This document shows, in pieces, positions 48,076 through 61,494 of a DNA stretch of 64,000 bases. The stretch comes from Hemileia vastatrix (Eukaryota > Basidiomycota > Pucciniomycetes > Pucciniales > Zaghouaniaceae). Each line of letters begins with the position of its first letter. Position 1 is the first letter of the stretch. The stretch spans positions 120,661 through 184,660 of the forward strand of contig JASXTE010000052.1 of the NCBI GenBank assembly GCA_030280995.1. The letters are read 5' to 3'. The notes below the pieces were generated by a model that did not search any database, was not told the origin of the DNA, and saw nothing but the letters and a program-made list of their open reading frames with translations. The translations under genes and the position numbers were made by a program.

Positions 48076-50246
48076 GGTTGCGAAAGAAATTGGTTGACAG
48101 ACAGATTTGGCTGTAACTGGTTAAATTTACTTGTTAGTACTTGAAAAGATCAGGTTCATACTTTAAAGTAAAGACCAGTAACGATGTCAAGTCAAATGCT
48201 TGAATAACTTTGTATCTTATTATCAGGTATCTTTTACCCTGTTTTTCTTTTTTGTCTTCTTCTTTGATGATAATGATGATGATTTTCACTCGGTTCAATT
48301 GGTTTACCTATTGACTACTACTAAGTATTGTTATTGTTGTTACTCACATTAATGAACTTCTACTTGAAAATGATAAACAAATGAAAAACTTTCAACTTTC
48401 AACACTCAACTTAGAACAATCAATAGAATAAACATTCATTTAAAATTCAAAATTAGAACTTTTTTGTGAAAGAAAGAAAAAAAAAGTGACAAATAATGAT
48501 TGTCAATGACACTTTCAAATTATCTTTATATCTGTCTAGCTGTTGAAAACACAATGACACACAATGACACTGAAAGTTTACATGAAAGTATAATTTAACA
48601 TTAATATTAGCATAAAATTTAAGCAATTTCACTTGTAACTGTTGAAGCATACAATGAATGCAGATGTATAATTGTTCGTTGAATCAACCAAAAATATACA
48701 CAAACAAACACACTGATGAAACTGTTGACTTTGAAATAGTTTTAAAATTATCAATCAATTAAATGAGTTGTTATTTGAATTAACAAAAGGATTACAATTA
48801 CAAGTTGATTGTATTGTTATCGATGTTGATTGTTGTTGAAGTTATCAAAGAGAAGATACACAAACGTCAAGTTCAATGATGCAGTACGGGTAACAAAACT
48901 CAAATGAAGACACCAAGTTGATTGAAGTTTAATTTTATACCTTCAATTGATGCTGGTGGATGGTTTCACCTAATTTGCTTGTTCAATGTTGTAGTGTGTG
49001 ACTGATGTTCTACTGATTAACTAACAACTCAGTATAGTGAAGAACTGTTCACTCAATCTAACTCATTCAAACACACACGGCAATTGGATATTTCCTTGTA
49101 CATCTTATTACTGAACCAATAGACCTGACAGTGACTAGATGTGGGCCAACAACTCTTCTTGTACTTGAGAGAGAGAGACATTTGCAAGCAAATCAATTTA
49201 TCGATTGGACGTGAACAATTTTTTACCCTTCACGTCCTCATTCCACTTTGTCACTTGTGACGTTTTTTTCTTTTATCTTCTTTCTATTCATTTGTATCTT
49301 TCTCTCTCTCTCTTTTTCATCCTTTTCTCACACCATCTTCTTTCATTGATGACACAAGTAGTACATACCCTTGATATTCATTTTATACATCATATCATCT
49401 ACTTTTCTATAACTACATTACACATGACATTGTAAAGTTAACTGTGTTGTAATAATAATAAAAGTATATTATAAAGTTATACACTTGATAGAGAAGAAAA
49501 TTTTTTCTCTTCATTTAATTGAATTGACAAAAAATTCACTAAATTAGCCATTTGTGACGATGATGGTGATGATGATGATGATGAAAAAATTGAGAAAAGA
49601 ATAAGATGATCAATGATCCATTACATCTTTAAATGGTAACAAATTTATACTCTATGAATATCACAAGTCATTGATACTTCATGATAATAAGAATATTTTT
49701 CAATTTTAATTCAGATCATTGATCGTTTAGTAACACGTAAAAGTATGAAAGTTCTTTTCACTTGACAAGGTTCTATCAATGATGACTGATAAAGATACTT
49801 GTATGATTTATAACATGATGATGATGATGATGATGTATTACAAATTGTTGCAAACTCTTCAAAATGATGACCGATTTATTTAGTTAGTAATTGAAATAGT
49901 TGAAGTAGTTAAAATTTGTAATGAACAAGAAGATCAATTCGACAGTCAATTTAATATATCATGTGTATAAAATAGTATTTCATTGATATAAAAGGTTTAA
50001 TTTTTAAAAATTAATTTTATTTCTCTTTTTATTTTAAGAGAAAATAAAATTTATTTCCACTGACTGATGTTAATAATGTTACTAATGTTAAACCCTTACA
50101 ACTGTTACCCTTTGACAATTAACTGTGTGTGTAGGTTACACATATCATTAGTTACAAGGTCGATCAAGCACAAATCTTCCAACAAATTAAGGAACACACA
50201 CGTGACTCCATTAGAGTAAATTAAAGGAGAAAAAAAGAGGCGAAAA
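48076..50246. other. 2.2-kb intergenic region, no gene seen
   Basis: Non-coding A+T-rich DNA separating two minus-strand secreted-protein genes. A (CTCT)n stretch lies near 49299-49313 and GAT runs near 49566-49584 and 49816-49835. No supportable coding or RNA gene. Confidence 0.5.
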
Positions 50247-52025
50247 TTAAGATTGATTATTACGAACAGTATCTAAAATGTCTTGAATTGATTTAACAAT
50301 TACTTTAGAATTTTTTTTACCCAATGAATTACCCTGACCTTTTTTATTATCATGATGATGATGTAAAGAAGAAGAAGTTGAATAATGTATATTATCTTTG
50401 TTATTGTTGTTTATTTTAGTACGATGACGACGTGGATGAGGTAAATCATCTTCAATATTATCATCATCATCATTATAATATCCATTTGGTCTTGCTTGAA
50501 GTTTTTCTGCTTTAACTGGTAAATTTGGTGATGATAATTTGTCATTATTATCAGATGATATTATTTTACCCAATTGATTAGAAGTTCTTTCATGGTAAAC
50601 AGAAACTGATGCAGATAATGGTGAAGATTGTGAATTTGTTATACGTTGTGGTTGTTGATGATGATGATGATGAATTGGTGAATCTTCATCTGGTTCAATT
50701 GGTGGTTTATCATCTGGTCGATATCCTGATTTTATTTTAAATCCAAGTGAAACTCTTTGATTCCACTTATCATTTGATGATAAGTCATTTTTAAATGTTC
50801 GAGGAAGTTCACGTGGAGGTGGAGATAAATTTTTATCATCATTTAAATGTGTCGAATGTTGTCGTGATTTAAAGTATGGTGATGAAGAAGATGAAGGTGA
50901 AGAATGAAATGAATGATCGATATTTTTTTCATCATCAAAAGGCATTTGGTTGTTGTTGTTATTTTCACTAGATTTAGTATAATAATATGATTTGCTACTT
51001 TTTGCATATTTTTCAGATCCATCCGTCAATCCATGAATATTTTCTTTCTTATATGGTTCTATTCTATCATGTTCTACATTTAACTTAGGAACGTCATGAT
51101 ACATATGATTAATGTGTTGGTGTCTATTGGTGTCTAAATCATCATGATTTAATGTTTCTTTACCATGTTTACTTGTATAACGATAGTTAAAGTCATCTTT
51201 AGCTTGTAAACCATCATTGTGTCGGTTATTGTTGTTATTTCTATTGTTCCTAATGTGGTCATTGGATCGAGAGTTCATTGAATAAGAACCATCGTCATGA
51301 TGATAACTGGAAGATGGAGAAGTCGGATGAGGATGAAGATGATGATGAGGAATTCCTTGATCTTTCAATTGTTGACGAGATGATGAATATGAATCAATAG
51401 GAGAAGAAGATGATAAAATACTTGATTTACCATTTGTTAAAGTTACTGTTGATGTTGAACTTTTACTTTTACTTCGTATAGAACTTGGAACAACAGGAAA
51501 AGATGATTCGTCATGTGAATTTTGTACATCCGTATCAACTGACTGATGAGAATTTTTTGATGCAACGGGTGTCAAAGGAATTTTCACTGAATACCAAGTT
51601 TCTTCTTCTCCTTGTTGTTGTTGTGAAGGATAAAGAGAAGATGAAGTAAATGTATTTGTATTATCATTGCTACTTGAATCAAATGATGTCTTGGACAAGA
51701 CTCTGCCGTGATTTCCATTGGGAATTACTTGGTCCTTTTTTCTCTTATTACTCGAAAACAATGAATCCTCTTTACTACCGTAAGTGGAATCATGTGATAC
51801 TTCGTCCGTGATACTGCTACTGAGTTGCTTTTTTTTGCTTGGTGAATCTTTAGAACTTTTCCATGGATCTTGTTGGTATAGATGTGATGATGTTAAGGAT
51901 AGTGAATTACGATGTCCTCTTTCATCTTCTCTTTCTCTTTCTCCTGTTACTCTAGTTACTCCTGTTACTTCGTGTTGATGACCTTTACCACTTGACATAG
52001 GGTAAGTTTCACTTCCGGTACGATG

Positions 52026-52057
<32 letters not shown>

Positions 52058-52695
52058 GTGATGAATATAGTTTGTGTCTTACTGTTGGCCAATGATGACC
52101 TCTTGACATTGAACTTTGAGATTTAGAATAATGACTTGACGGTTCTTCCTCACGTTCATATGACTTGTATGGATATTCATGTCGTCGTTTATTATTGCCA
52201 ATTCGACTTATTTCTCTTTCTCTTCTTGCTTCGTCATCACTATTAGATGATGAAAAATGATGGAATAGATGATGATGATGATGAAAGTGACATATTTGGT
52301 GGGACATTTTCTTTCTTTCTTTCACTATTATGATGATGACGATGATAAGGATGATGATGATGACGATGATGATTATGATGATCATTGGTATCATGTGAAT
52401 AAAAATTATTAAAATGTAACGATGGTGAAACATTATCATCATTTGTCAATGATGATGATGATGATGACCTACGATGTTTAACATTGACATCATCATCATC
52501 ATCACCAGTTACACCATTGACAGTAGATTGATGTGATTGAGGATGAGGATGAGGATGTGTTGATTGATAATAATACTCTTCAACATACGGTTGATATTTA
52601 CTTGGTGCATTAGTTGATAAAGCAAAATTCGACATCAATAGACACAGTGTACATATGATAAGGTAATTGAATGCCATGAAATGTGTCATCTCCAT
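50247..52695 (-). CDS. Secreted Ser/His-rich disordered protein, frame broken once
   Basis: The 5' part (52695 down to about 52257) starts MEMTHFMAFNY and has a signal peptide (LIICTLCLLMSNFALS), then HPHPHPQS and His/Asp/Ser-rich sequence. The 3' part (to 50247) continues in another frame from SSSNSDDEARREREISR. The change falls in a five-base run (AAAAA, plus 52253-52257). Removing one base joins the frames into about 815 residues without any stop. The product is rich in Ser, His, Asn and Asp, with tyrosine-containing pieces (EYPYKSYEREEEP), a plausible globular patch (RVSLGFKIKSGYRPDDKPPIE) and a helical C terminus, VIVKSIQDILDTVRNNQS. No family recognised. It resembles the two neighbouring minus-strand genes in layout: signal peptide, long disordered body, short conserved-looking end. 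Confidence 0.62.
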
Positions 52696-54102
52696 GTCAA
52701 CTGGACAAATAGTGGACGATGGATGGAATTAATTTACTTTGACTTAAACAGTTACAATCAACAATCGTATGTGATGATGATGATGAAGATGATGAAGATG
52801 ATGATGAAGATGATGAAAAGATGAATTTTATCTTCCCTCTGTGTTTATTATGAATGACTTGGCAATGATTGCAACTGTCGATAAGAATACAAGGTAAGTG
52901 TCAACACACGATGACGATGTCAGAAGGCCATATGAATGTTAATTTTGTTTTGGTATGTGTCTTATTATTCATTCTTCAACTTACACAATATATTATCATT
53001 TTCTCTCCTCCCAAATTTTCTTATATACGAAGATAGACAATAAATTCACAACAAAATAAACTAACTTAACTTCTTCTTCTCCATCTTACCAACATTATTA
53101 GTATTTGATACACGTAAGTGTCTAACACGAGTCACTGGTACGACATAGTCATGAGGTGATGATGATGACGAAAGAATGTAAAAGAAGAAGAAAAAAGAAT
53201 GAAAAAAAAGGAGGACCAGTTGAAGTTTGTCAATTCTTCTTCTTCTAACAGTAGAACAACAACAACAACAGGTGCAACGACAATAAATCTATTTTTGAAT
53301 TTATTCACATTATTCTTCTCTCTTTATTTTTTTTTCTCTCCTTCTTCTTCTTTCTCTGCTCTACTTTCACATCACCGCCCAAAATGATGGTATGTGAATG
53401 AACTGACATCATCATCTCTTTTTCTCTGACTTTTCACTTTTATCCTTTACACTTTTCAATTGTTTTCTTCTTCTTCTTCTTCTCCTCTGTTTCATCCGTA
53501 TCACGAGTATATTATCATATAATCACATTATCACTCTTTCACTTTACAACATAAAAGTCACAACACATTTCCACCCACCGAAAAATGTAAATCTAATGGA
53601 CTTTTTTATTTTTTGCTTCTTCTTCTTTCGGTAAAATCGATTTTTCAAACTCAATGTTAATGTCACATGTTGTACTTGAAGTCATTGAAAATAGTACATA
53701 CTATACTTTAGTAGTTGTTGTAGCGTACTTCACTTTACTTGTTGTTAATTATTTTGGAGTGTAACAAATCAGAGTAAACGTTTTCATGTGTTAATGATAT
53801 TTTCACTTAGTTTGTTCAGGTGATTTTGTTTAAATCGAATTCATTTGTGTTCACAATAACTAACGCCATTTTGGTGTCCTTTGTTACTCAACTACCTTGT
53901 TTATGGTTTTTTTTCATCTTGCATCATCACCAGCTGTTTCATCAGAAAAGAAAAAAACTTTGCTAATGTTTCAGTTGTTACTGATGATGATGATAATTTG
54001 TTCTCTTTCTTTCTCATGTTAACTTGTCTCTTATTCATCTAGTAACTTGTGTTCATCCAAACAACAACAACAACACTAATTCGACAATCATCTTGTATAA
54101 CT
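52696..54102. other. 1.4-kb divergent intergenic region
   Basis: Holds the promoters of the minus-strand gene ending at 52695 and the plus-strand small secreted gene. It contains GAT runs just upstream of the minus-strand start (52770-52820), and TTC and CAA runs. No coding sequence supported; the open frame at 53199-53387 is built from such repeats. Confidence 0.5.
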
Positions 54103-54363
54103 ATGAATCTATTGTCTTATCCTAAATTGTTATTATTACTGTTATGTATATCAATAATTATCAACAATAATCATTGTCAAACTCGTGAACCTAATCGTGA
54201 TATTTATTTTAAAGATATTCGAGAAGGTTTTATTGGATTAATTAAATTATCACCAGCTATATTTAAAACATTTCAAAATAATCTTAAAGATGCAACTGCA
54301 AATGAATTTCGTCGTTCAATTAATAAATTTGTCAATAAAACATCATCTTTCACTACAAGATGA
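54103..54363 (+). CDS. Small secreted protein (86 aa), unrecognised
   Basis: A single exon. I take the ATG at 54103 as the start because it is the first ATG of the frame and immediately precedes a clean signal peptide (LLSYPKLLLLLLCISIII) ending near NNNHCQ. The mature part of about 60 residues is compact and not low-complexity: REPNRDIYFKDIREGFIGL, then LSPAIFKTFQNNLKDATANE and RRSINKFVN. It is probably helical, with no Cys in the mature chain if cleavage follows the Cys near residue 25. I do not recognise a family; a small secreted factor or a precursor is possible. It is the only plus-strand member of the 40-54 kb block of secreted-protein genes and lacks their Ser runs. Confidence 0.5.
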   Translation: MNLLSYPKLLLLLLCISIIINNNHCQTREPNRDIYFKDIREGFIGLIKLSPAIFKTFQNNLKDATANEFRRSINKFVNKTSSFTTR

Positions 54364-55019
54364 TGTTGAAAATTTTATATTAAAACATTAAAACATTTTG
54401 TGTGTAATTGAAAAAAAAACAAACTACTTTTCTTTTTCTTTTTTTTGATGGAAAATAATTCATCTGGTAAAAAATTGAATTAAAATTCAATTTATTCAAT
54501 TTCATTCGATTGACACTGAATATTGTAAGGCTATAGGTTTTTTTGGTGTTAAATGTTTAATGTAAAGGAAACAAAGATGATTTAAATTAAATTATCATCA
54601 TGTTTGAGAGGGTAAATTAAATGAATCAACATGAAGAACACAAGAGTGAAGAGAAAAAAAAATGAAGGATTTTTCTTCAATTAATTTCAATTCAATTCAT
54701 TTGACAAACTTTTATCCTTCAATATTGTCCATGTGAATGTTGTTCACTTGTTTAATCAGTAGCAAATAAAGATTTAACAATAAACATAAAAGAAAAGAAC
54801 ATTACGATACAAAGACAAAGACACGCACGTGCATGATGGTGAAATGGATGAAGATCATCATCATCATCACCAACACTTACACTAACATCATCACCATCAC
54901 TATTATTACCACCACGAGTATTGTAATAATCATTTTTACTGTTAAGGATGAATCAACAACTAGTACAAAGTGTAAGAAATAACCACAATAAAGGTGTTTT
55001 CTATCGATTAAATTCATCC

Positions 55020-55058
<39 letters not shown>

Positions 55059-55557
55059 GATAAAAAAAACTGCACAAACTTTAAATGTCATTGAAGTTGA
55101 AAATAAAAAAAAATCCTTTGGTTTTAAAACAAAAGATTAACTGACAAGTAGATTAAAATCCTCACTCATCAGTATATTAAGTACTTTCAATTGTCATCTT
55201 GATGTTGATGAGTCTTTTTATTTATTTTTTCTTCATCAGATTGTTCTGTAAATTTCATTTGATGAGGAAAAAGTCTCTTTTCATCAGTTGATTTAATCTT
55301 TTGCTTAATTTTGATGGTAAAGAAGAAAAAGCTTTGAAAGAAGAATCGAAAGTACAAAGAACACATTATTCAAGTTAACACAAACAAACAAATAAACAAA
55401 CACAAAGTATTAAATAAAATTCATTTGTTCTACTGATAAAGTACAACGTCGAATAAAGTTCTATTCTAGTTGTTGTATATTTATTTTTGTATACTTTTTC
55501 TTTCTCTCTCTTTAAAATCAAATGTATTATGTTGATTAATTAGAATTATTATTATTG
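54364..55557. other. 1.2-kb convergent intergenic region
   Basis: 3' flank of the small secreted gene and of the aquaporin gene. A (CAT)13-type microsatellite occupies 55021-55058, and the aquaporin polyadenylation signal (TTTATT on plus) is at 55480-55485. No gene seen. Confidence 0.55.
55021..55058. repeat. (ATC)n microsatellite, about 12-13 copies
   Basis: A perfect ATC repeat in the non-coding interval between two convergent genes. Confidence 0.95.
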
Positions 55558-56623
55558 TTATGCTTGTTGTTTATTTTGTAATCGTTCAAGTTCATGTCTT
55601 TCACCAGTATTTGATAAATCATCATCAGGATAATGAGCAGCAATACAAATACGATAAATCCATAAACCAAATATAGCACCAAGATGTGGTGCAATAATAC
55701 CAATAATTAACCACCAATAACCAGTCCATAGAATAGAAGAATAACCAATACATGATGCAAATATTCTTGTAGGTAAATCAGCAGCTGGATTAACATTTGG
55801 TCCACCATTAGCACCAAATGCAGCTAAACTAATCATTAAAACAAATGATACACTAAGTGGCCAATACCATTTAGGTGGTTTCATATTAGATTTTTGATCA
55901 AGTATAGCAGCAATACCAAATAAAAATACAGCAGTTGCCCAAAAAGAACCTAAAAATGATGAATACAATGATATACCAGTATTTGAATTTGGTGCAATTG
56001 ATGTAAACATATGTGCAGTATTATGTAAACCAACATCAATACCACTGATATTGACAGCTGTTTGAATATTATCATAATAAGTTGCATAAATTGCTGCACC
56101 AGCAACAAATCCACCTAAATGCTGAGCAATCAAATATGGAATTACCTTGGACCAAGGAAAATGACCAATTGATGCTACAGCAACTGTTATAGCTGGATTT
56201 ATGTGACCACCACTTACAGGCTTTACAATTTAGTTTGAGAGGAGAAGAAAAAAAAATCAATTTTACAAAAAAAAAAATATCAAGAAGTTTGTCCAACAAA
56301 ATGTCACCAACAGGAGGAAGAAAAAAAATAAATTCAATAGTGAGTGAATAAATCACAACACAACATACATATATCTTAAATAGTTAAAGAAATAAATTAA
56401 AAATAATTACCATTGCAGTGGTCAATGCAATAAGTGCTGCACAACCAATACCAAATGTTGTTCCAGCAATTTTAGCAACTTTATCTGTTTTATTCGATGC
56501 TAAAGAATATGCAGATCCAGTTGAATGTGCAATGAAAATAAGTAGAAATGTTCCGAAAAATTCTGAAAGCATACATCGAAGTAGTTGATTCTTTATACGA
56601 ATAGTTTGATCGAAAGAAGCCAT
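55558..56623 (-). CDS. Aquaglyceroporin-type aquaporin with altered pore arginine
   Basis: Exon 1 (56623-56411) and exon 2 (56220-55558) join in phase 0 (donor ATG|GTAATT, acceptor AAAG|CC) to give 291 residues with six membrane helices and two half-helices. The first NPA is in SGGHINPAITVAV (Asn79-Ala81) and the second in GPNVNPAADLPTR (215-217). An Asp two residues after the second NPA, the long loop between helices 3 and 4 and the end IYRICIAAHYPDDD favour the glycerol-conducting subfamily over water-selective channels. The residue directly after the second NPA is Ala218, whereas MIPs normally have the selectivity-filter Arg there. This is GCT against CGN, not a single-base error. The channel is probably in the plasma membrane; its selectivity may be unusual. 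Polyadenylation signal near 55480-55485. Confidence 0.92.
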
Positions 56624-58074
56624 CCTTTTGAATAGTAAAAGAAGATGAAAAGAAAAAAAAAAGAATAAAAAGTACGAGTGTGTGAGAAAAGAATGAACGA
56701 AATAAAAGTTCAGAAGAAGATGTTGAGATGTTCAATGGTAAAAGTAGAAAGAGAAGAAAACGACACGACGACCAAATAAGAAGAAATAAGAGGTTCTGTG
56801 GTAGTTGAATAGACTTGAAGTGAGTGATGGAGGCCTCACCAGTTGAAACTAATTACACAAAGAAATGTTAAGGATGAAGGGGCAACAACAAGGACTCAAC
56901 AACAAGAGTTAATAAGGATTCGCCCTCAACACTAAAATTGGGTGCGACAATCGACGTCGACAAATGTAATACCGACACAAGGGCAAATTGACAAGGAGGA
57001 GGATGATGATGAAGAAGAAGAAGAAAATGCAGTAAAGAGGAGGAGGATGAAGAAAACCAAATGAAAAGGATGAGGATGAGGATGAGAAGATGGCAATGTT
57101 GATGTCGATGAAACAGAAAGACAGAAACAGACAGAGATAGACAACAACAAGAACAACATCAACAAGGATGGCCATGGAAATAGCTTAAATAGATGGCAAG
57201 AAGAAGACTGACTACAACTACTTTTACTACTTTTACTACTTTTACCCCTGTTGGTTAATGTGATGGATGAAAAAAAATACACCTTCATCTTCACCCTCTT
57301 CTTTTCTTTTACTTCAACTTGTTCTTGTTCACATCAACCTAACACCATTTGTGTCTTCTCAAATTGCTATAAACAACACTTGTGACATCAAAAGACTCTC
57401 TCTCTCTCTTCATTGATTTACCAAATTGATGAAGGTGAAGTAATACAATTGGGAAGAAGCTCATAGCACTACTTGTTCTTGCTCTTCGTTTACACACCTT
57501 TACTCATTTACTAACAGCATCTTTCACTATTTTTTTTCTTACTTGTTATTTTCTTTCAAGGTAATTTTTCTTCTTTGTAGGTTTTTTTTTTCATTTAACT
57601 TCACCTCACTACCTTGATAAGTGGTAATGTGCTACCTGCTGTCCGTCCATCAATCAGTCATCATCTAATCCGACAAGTGTTTACTAAAAGCAACTTACCT
57701 GTGTTAGATCAAGTTAAACATACAAGACACAAGACACACTTCAAGTTAAAAGAAAATTAAACACAAAAGAAAAATACCACTAACAAAAAAAAAGTAAAGT
57801 AAAGTAAAGAAGGTTTCAAGCTTGTGTCGGTTTGTGACAATTACATAAGCAACACAACACACACACAGTGATGCAAGATGTAGGATGTGTAGAATGAAGA
57901 CTGAATCACAATCTGATGAAAACACAGAGAGAAAGATAGAAACAAACAAATTATTCTTTCCTGCGCCTGACACTAGTTAAGCCAAAGAGACGAACAACAA
58001 GGAAAAAAAGGAAAAAGACATTCAAGTCACCCTGAGAAGAGAGAGAGAGAAAGACTTTAAATGTAAAGGGAAAA

Positions 58075-58091
58075 ATATATATATATATATA
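58075..58091. repeat. (AT)n microsatellite
   Basis: A pure alternating AT tract of about 17 bp. Confidence 0.9.
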
Positions 58092-61000
58092 CTCATAGTG
58101 ACAAGAGTTAACTTGCAAAATGCAAGTTGCAATTTTACTTGGAATTTGCTACACACAGTACTACTTACAGCATCTACTTGTAAGCATCATCATCATCATC
58201 ATCATCATCATCAGTAGTTGAGGTTGGACAAAAAGAAAAAAAAAGAGAAAGAGAAATGCAACATGCAACTTACATTGAAGAACACATCAAAGAACAAAAT
58301 CAAAGTGAATATGCTGACAGAGCACTTGACTTACAAGACAAGACACACGACCGACGAAAGATATGTTTAATGGACACTTGATCAAATGCAATCATAGTAT
58401 GATAGTATCGACTTTATACCCTGCAGGTTACTTCAAAGTGGCCTTGTCTGTCGGTTCTTTTCTTGTTGTATTTTACTTTTTCTTCTTTTTCTTTTGTATA
58501 TGTCTGTCGTTGTTGTCTTTGTCAGTATCTCTATTCTGTCAGTAAAAGCAACTGATGTAGTAGATGCAACAGACGTTATTTGTTAGACACTTGTGAGGTC
58601 AATGAGGCAAAGAAAAGAGCATCACAGAACAACAACAACAACAACAACAGCAACAAAATACGGCAAGTTGAGTCAAATGAACCAATGAAACTTCAGGTAT
58701 CAGGTAGACATCAATTCAAAGACAACTTGAAGTGTACAAAAGTAAACTACACTACAGAGAAAGGAAAAGAGAGGAAAACAAAGTGACATAGAAAGAGAAA
58801 AATAAAATAACACTACAAAGAGAAAGAGAGAATGAAACAAAATCGTCCATTTGACTGTAAGTTGTGTTTGTGCATTTGCACGTCAATTATATGTGTACTT
58901 GTCTTCCTTCTCTTTCCTTCTCTGTGTGTTGAATATTTTTCTTCATTTTGTGCTTCCCTCACTTCATGTCGATGTGACAAAGTTGAATGCTGTTTAGCTC
59001 ATTTAGCTTACTTTCTATTTATGTGATGGCGCAGTCTCTTGATCTTTCTTCTTCCTGGTGAACACTTGACTCGTCTACTGTGTGTGTTATGAAAGACACA
59101 TCCTCACATCTACACATACACACAGAGAGTACAAGTAAAGTTCTTTCTTTCCTCATCTTTTCAACTATCCTTGGTTATATCTACTCTTCATCACTATTAC
59201 TTCATAGTAAACAATTCATTATCATTGAAAAATGAAATTTGTTTTATCTGTTCACATTGAAATGTACATTAGGTCACTTGTGTTTATCCAAGTAATTGAT
59301 CAAGTAAAAATTGTCAAATTCGAATAGAACAGAATAGAACAGAAGAGAAGAAGAAAAAAAAATATGACAAAATCTTTCACTGAACATACAAAGAAAGGCA
59401 GGAAAAATTGACCAAAAGTTGACCTTTCAATCATGAAGAACTAGTTGACTCTGTTCTGTATAAGAAGAAAGAACGAAAGAACAGTTGTGTGACCACACAA
59501 GTCACTCGGTTTATTTGCTGCTGTTGATGCTGAAGTATCACTTGCACTTGCGCTCGTTGTTCACCGACAAATAAAGGGCAATGAGAAGACTCACGTAAGA
59601 ATTGCAAGGTTGTATATAAGCACAGTATACAAGAACTACTTCTACTTCTACTTCTACTACTTCTACTACTACTTGTATGTGAGAATGTGTGAGAGAAAAA
59701 GAACATTGCCGAAGGGAACAGCTTGAACGATGAGACCAAAGAATCAAGAATACAAGAAGAAGAAAGAAAAAAAAAGACACACAGACAATAGTTCTTCGAT
59801 GACTTACTTCATAGAACTCGACTCGAGTTGCAAGTACCTTTACCCTTAAGCTGATTTCTTTTTCCTTTCACCTTTTTTTTCTTCTTCTTCTTCACTGTTC
59901 TATGTTCTTTTTTTCCCTTGTCGAGTCGAGTCAAGTCGACAATGTGCAAAGAGAGAGAGAGAGAAGAAGGAAAAACCAGGTCGCTGGTGGGTGAAACAAC
60001 CGACCTGACTCAAATTCAATTTACACTCAGTGTGACCCAGTGATTCATCAGTTTCTACTTGTTCTTCATTTTGTCTCACTCTTTTTTTTCTTCTTTTCTT
60101 TTCTTTTTTATTTCTCACGTTTTTTTCCTTTTCTATCCATCACCATCTACATTTTCATCTTTCACTTTATCTCTCCTCGTTTCTCACACAGTTGGTTTCT
60201 CAACTTTACAATTTTTCATTTGTAGAAAAGAACTTTCAGCTTCTTCTTTCCTTTTGTTCTTATTCTTTTGTTTCATTTACTTGGTTGTATATTCATCGTT
60301 CTATTTTATTCTACTGAGTTCTATTTCTATTCTATTGGAATTCTATCCTTGTCTCATCTACATTTCTCCACCTACACACAAATACACAGACACCAGTAGT
60401 ATACATCTGTTAGATAAAACAGGTGAATTGTCAGTAAAAGTATTTCACTTGATTTTCATTCAACCTTATTTTCACTTGCTTATTTTTTATTCGTCTTTTT
60501 TTTTCTTCTTCATCTTTGCTCTTCATTCAACGTCACTTTCAACTACCAACAACCAATAGATTTACTTTAACATTCAAAATCTCTTCTTCATCAACAAAGT
60601 TGTATCCATTGATGTACACTTTACTTTGCAATCAATTGAATGGTCAAGTTATAAAAATACAATTTAAACCAACAACTGAGTTTAAATCAAATTTCATCAT
60701 CATTTTCGTTTAACCACTAACTTTTGGTTGCAAATCTTTACATTGAAATGAAATAGAAAGAAGAAACATATCAACAACAACAACAACAACAATACACCCA
60801 CATAACAAGAAGAAATTTAAAGTAAAAGAACAAAAAAAAATGAATAAACTTTTTTTTTCATTTAAAAGTAATTGAAAATTGTTGAGTTGAAAAAAGTAGT
60901 AAAAATGGTTTGTTTTTGTTAACAGTTGACTGAATTGACGAGTTTTTCACACTTGAACAACAAATGTTAAGATGGTTGAAAATGTTCATCCATCTGACCA

Positions 61001-61494
61001 GTGGCCGTACAATGTGTATTTGTTGTTGTTGTTGTTGTTTATTTTGTTCTACTCTATGAGTTTATGTATTGTATTGTGTATGTCTGGTAGTTTGTTCACG
61101 AAGTGACTTATTTTTTACTTGGTTCATTTTTTCCTTTTATAAGTTTATGTGTTGTGTTATATGTTGTATTGTGTGAATTGACGGTCAAACATACTGTACG
61201 TGAATGTGTATCATTCGATTAGCAGTGAATCACTTACTTGCCTTCACACACGATGACACTGATGACCTGATGTCACTTGTATGTCACCTGGACAAAGGAA
61301 AAGAAGAAAGAAGATGTATTGACGGCACTTATATTAACTATACACTTTGATGTACACTTTACTCTTCCATCGATGCACTTTATCCATTGCCCTGTGGTCA
61401 TGGAAAGATGAAAAGAAGAGAAAAAGACAATTAATCTCTTTCCTCACTTAAACTTACGGATGCAGATATCAACAATATTTTTCCTTTAACTTAT

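Noticed and set aside
60040..60559. 166-codon hydrophobic open frame
   Set aside because: It lies in a long C/T-rich stretch. The predicted Phe/Ser/Leu protein is what such composition yields and has no discrete membrane-helix pattern.
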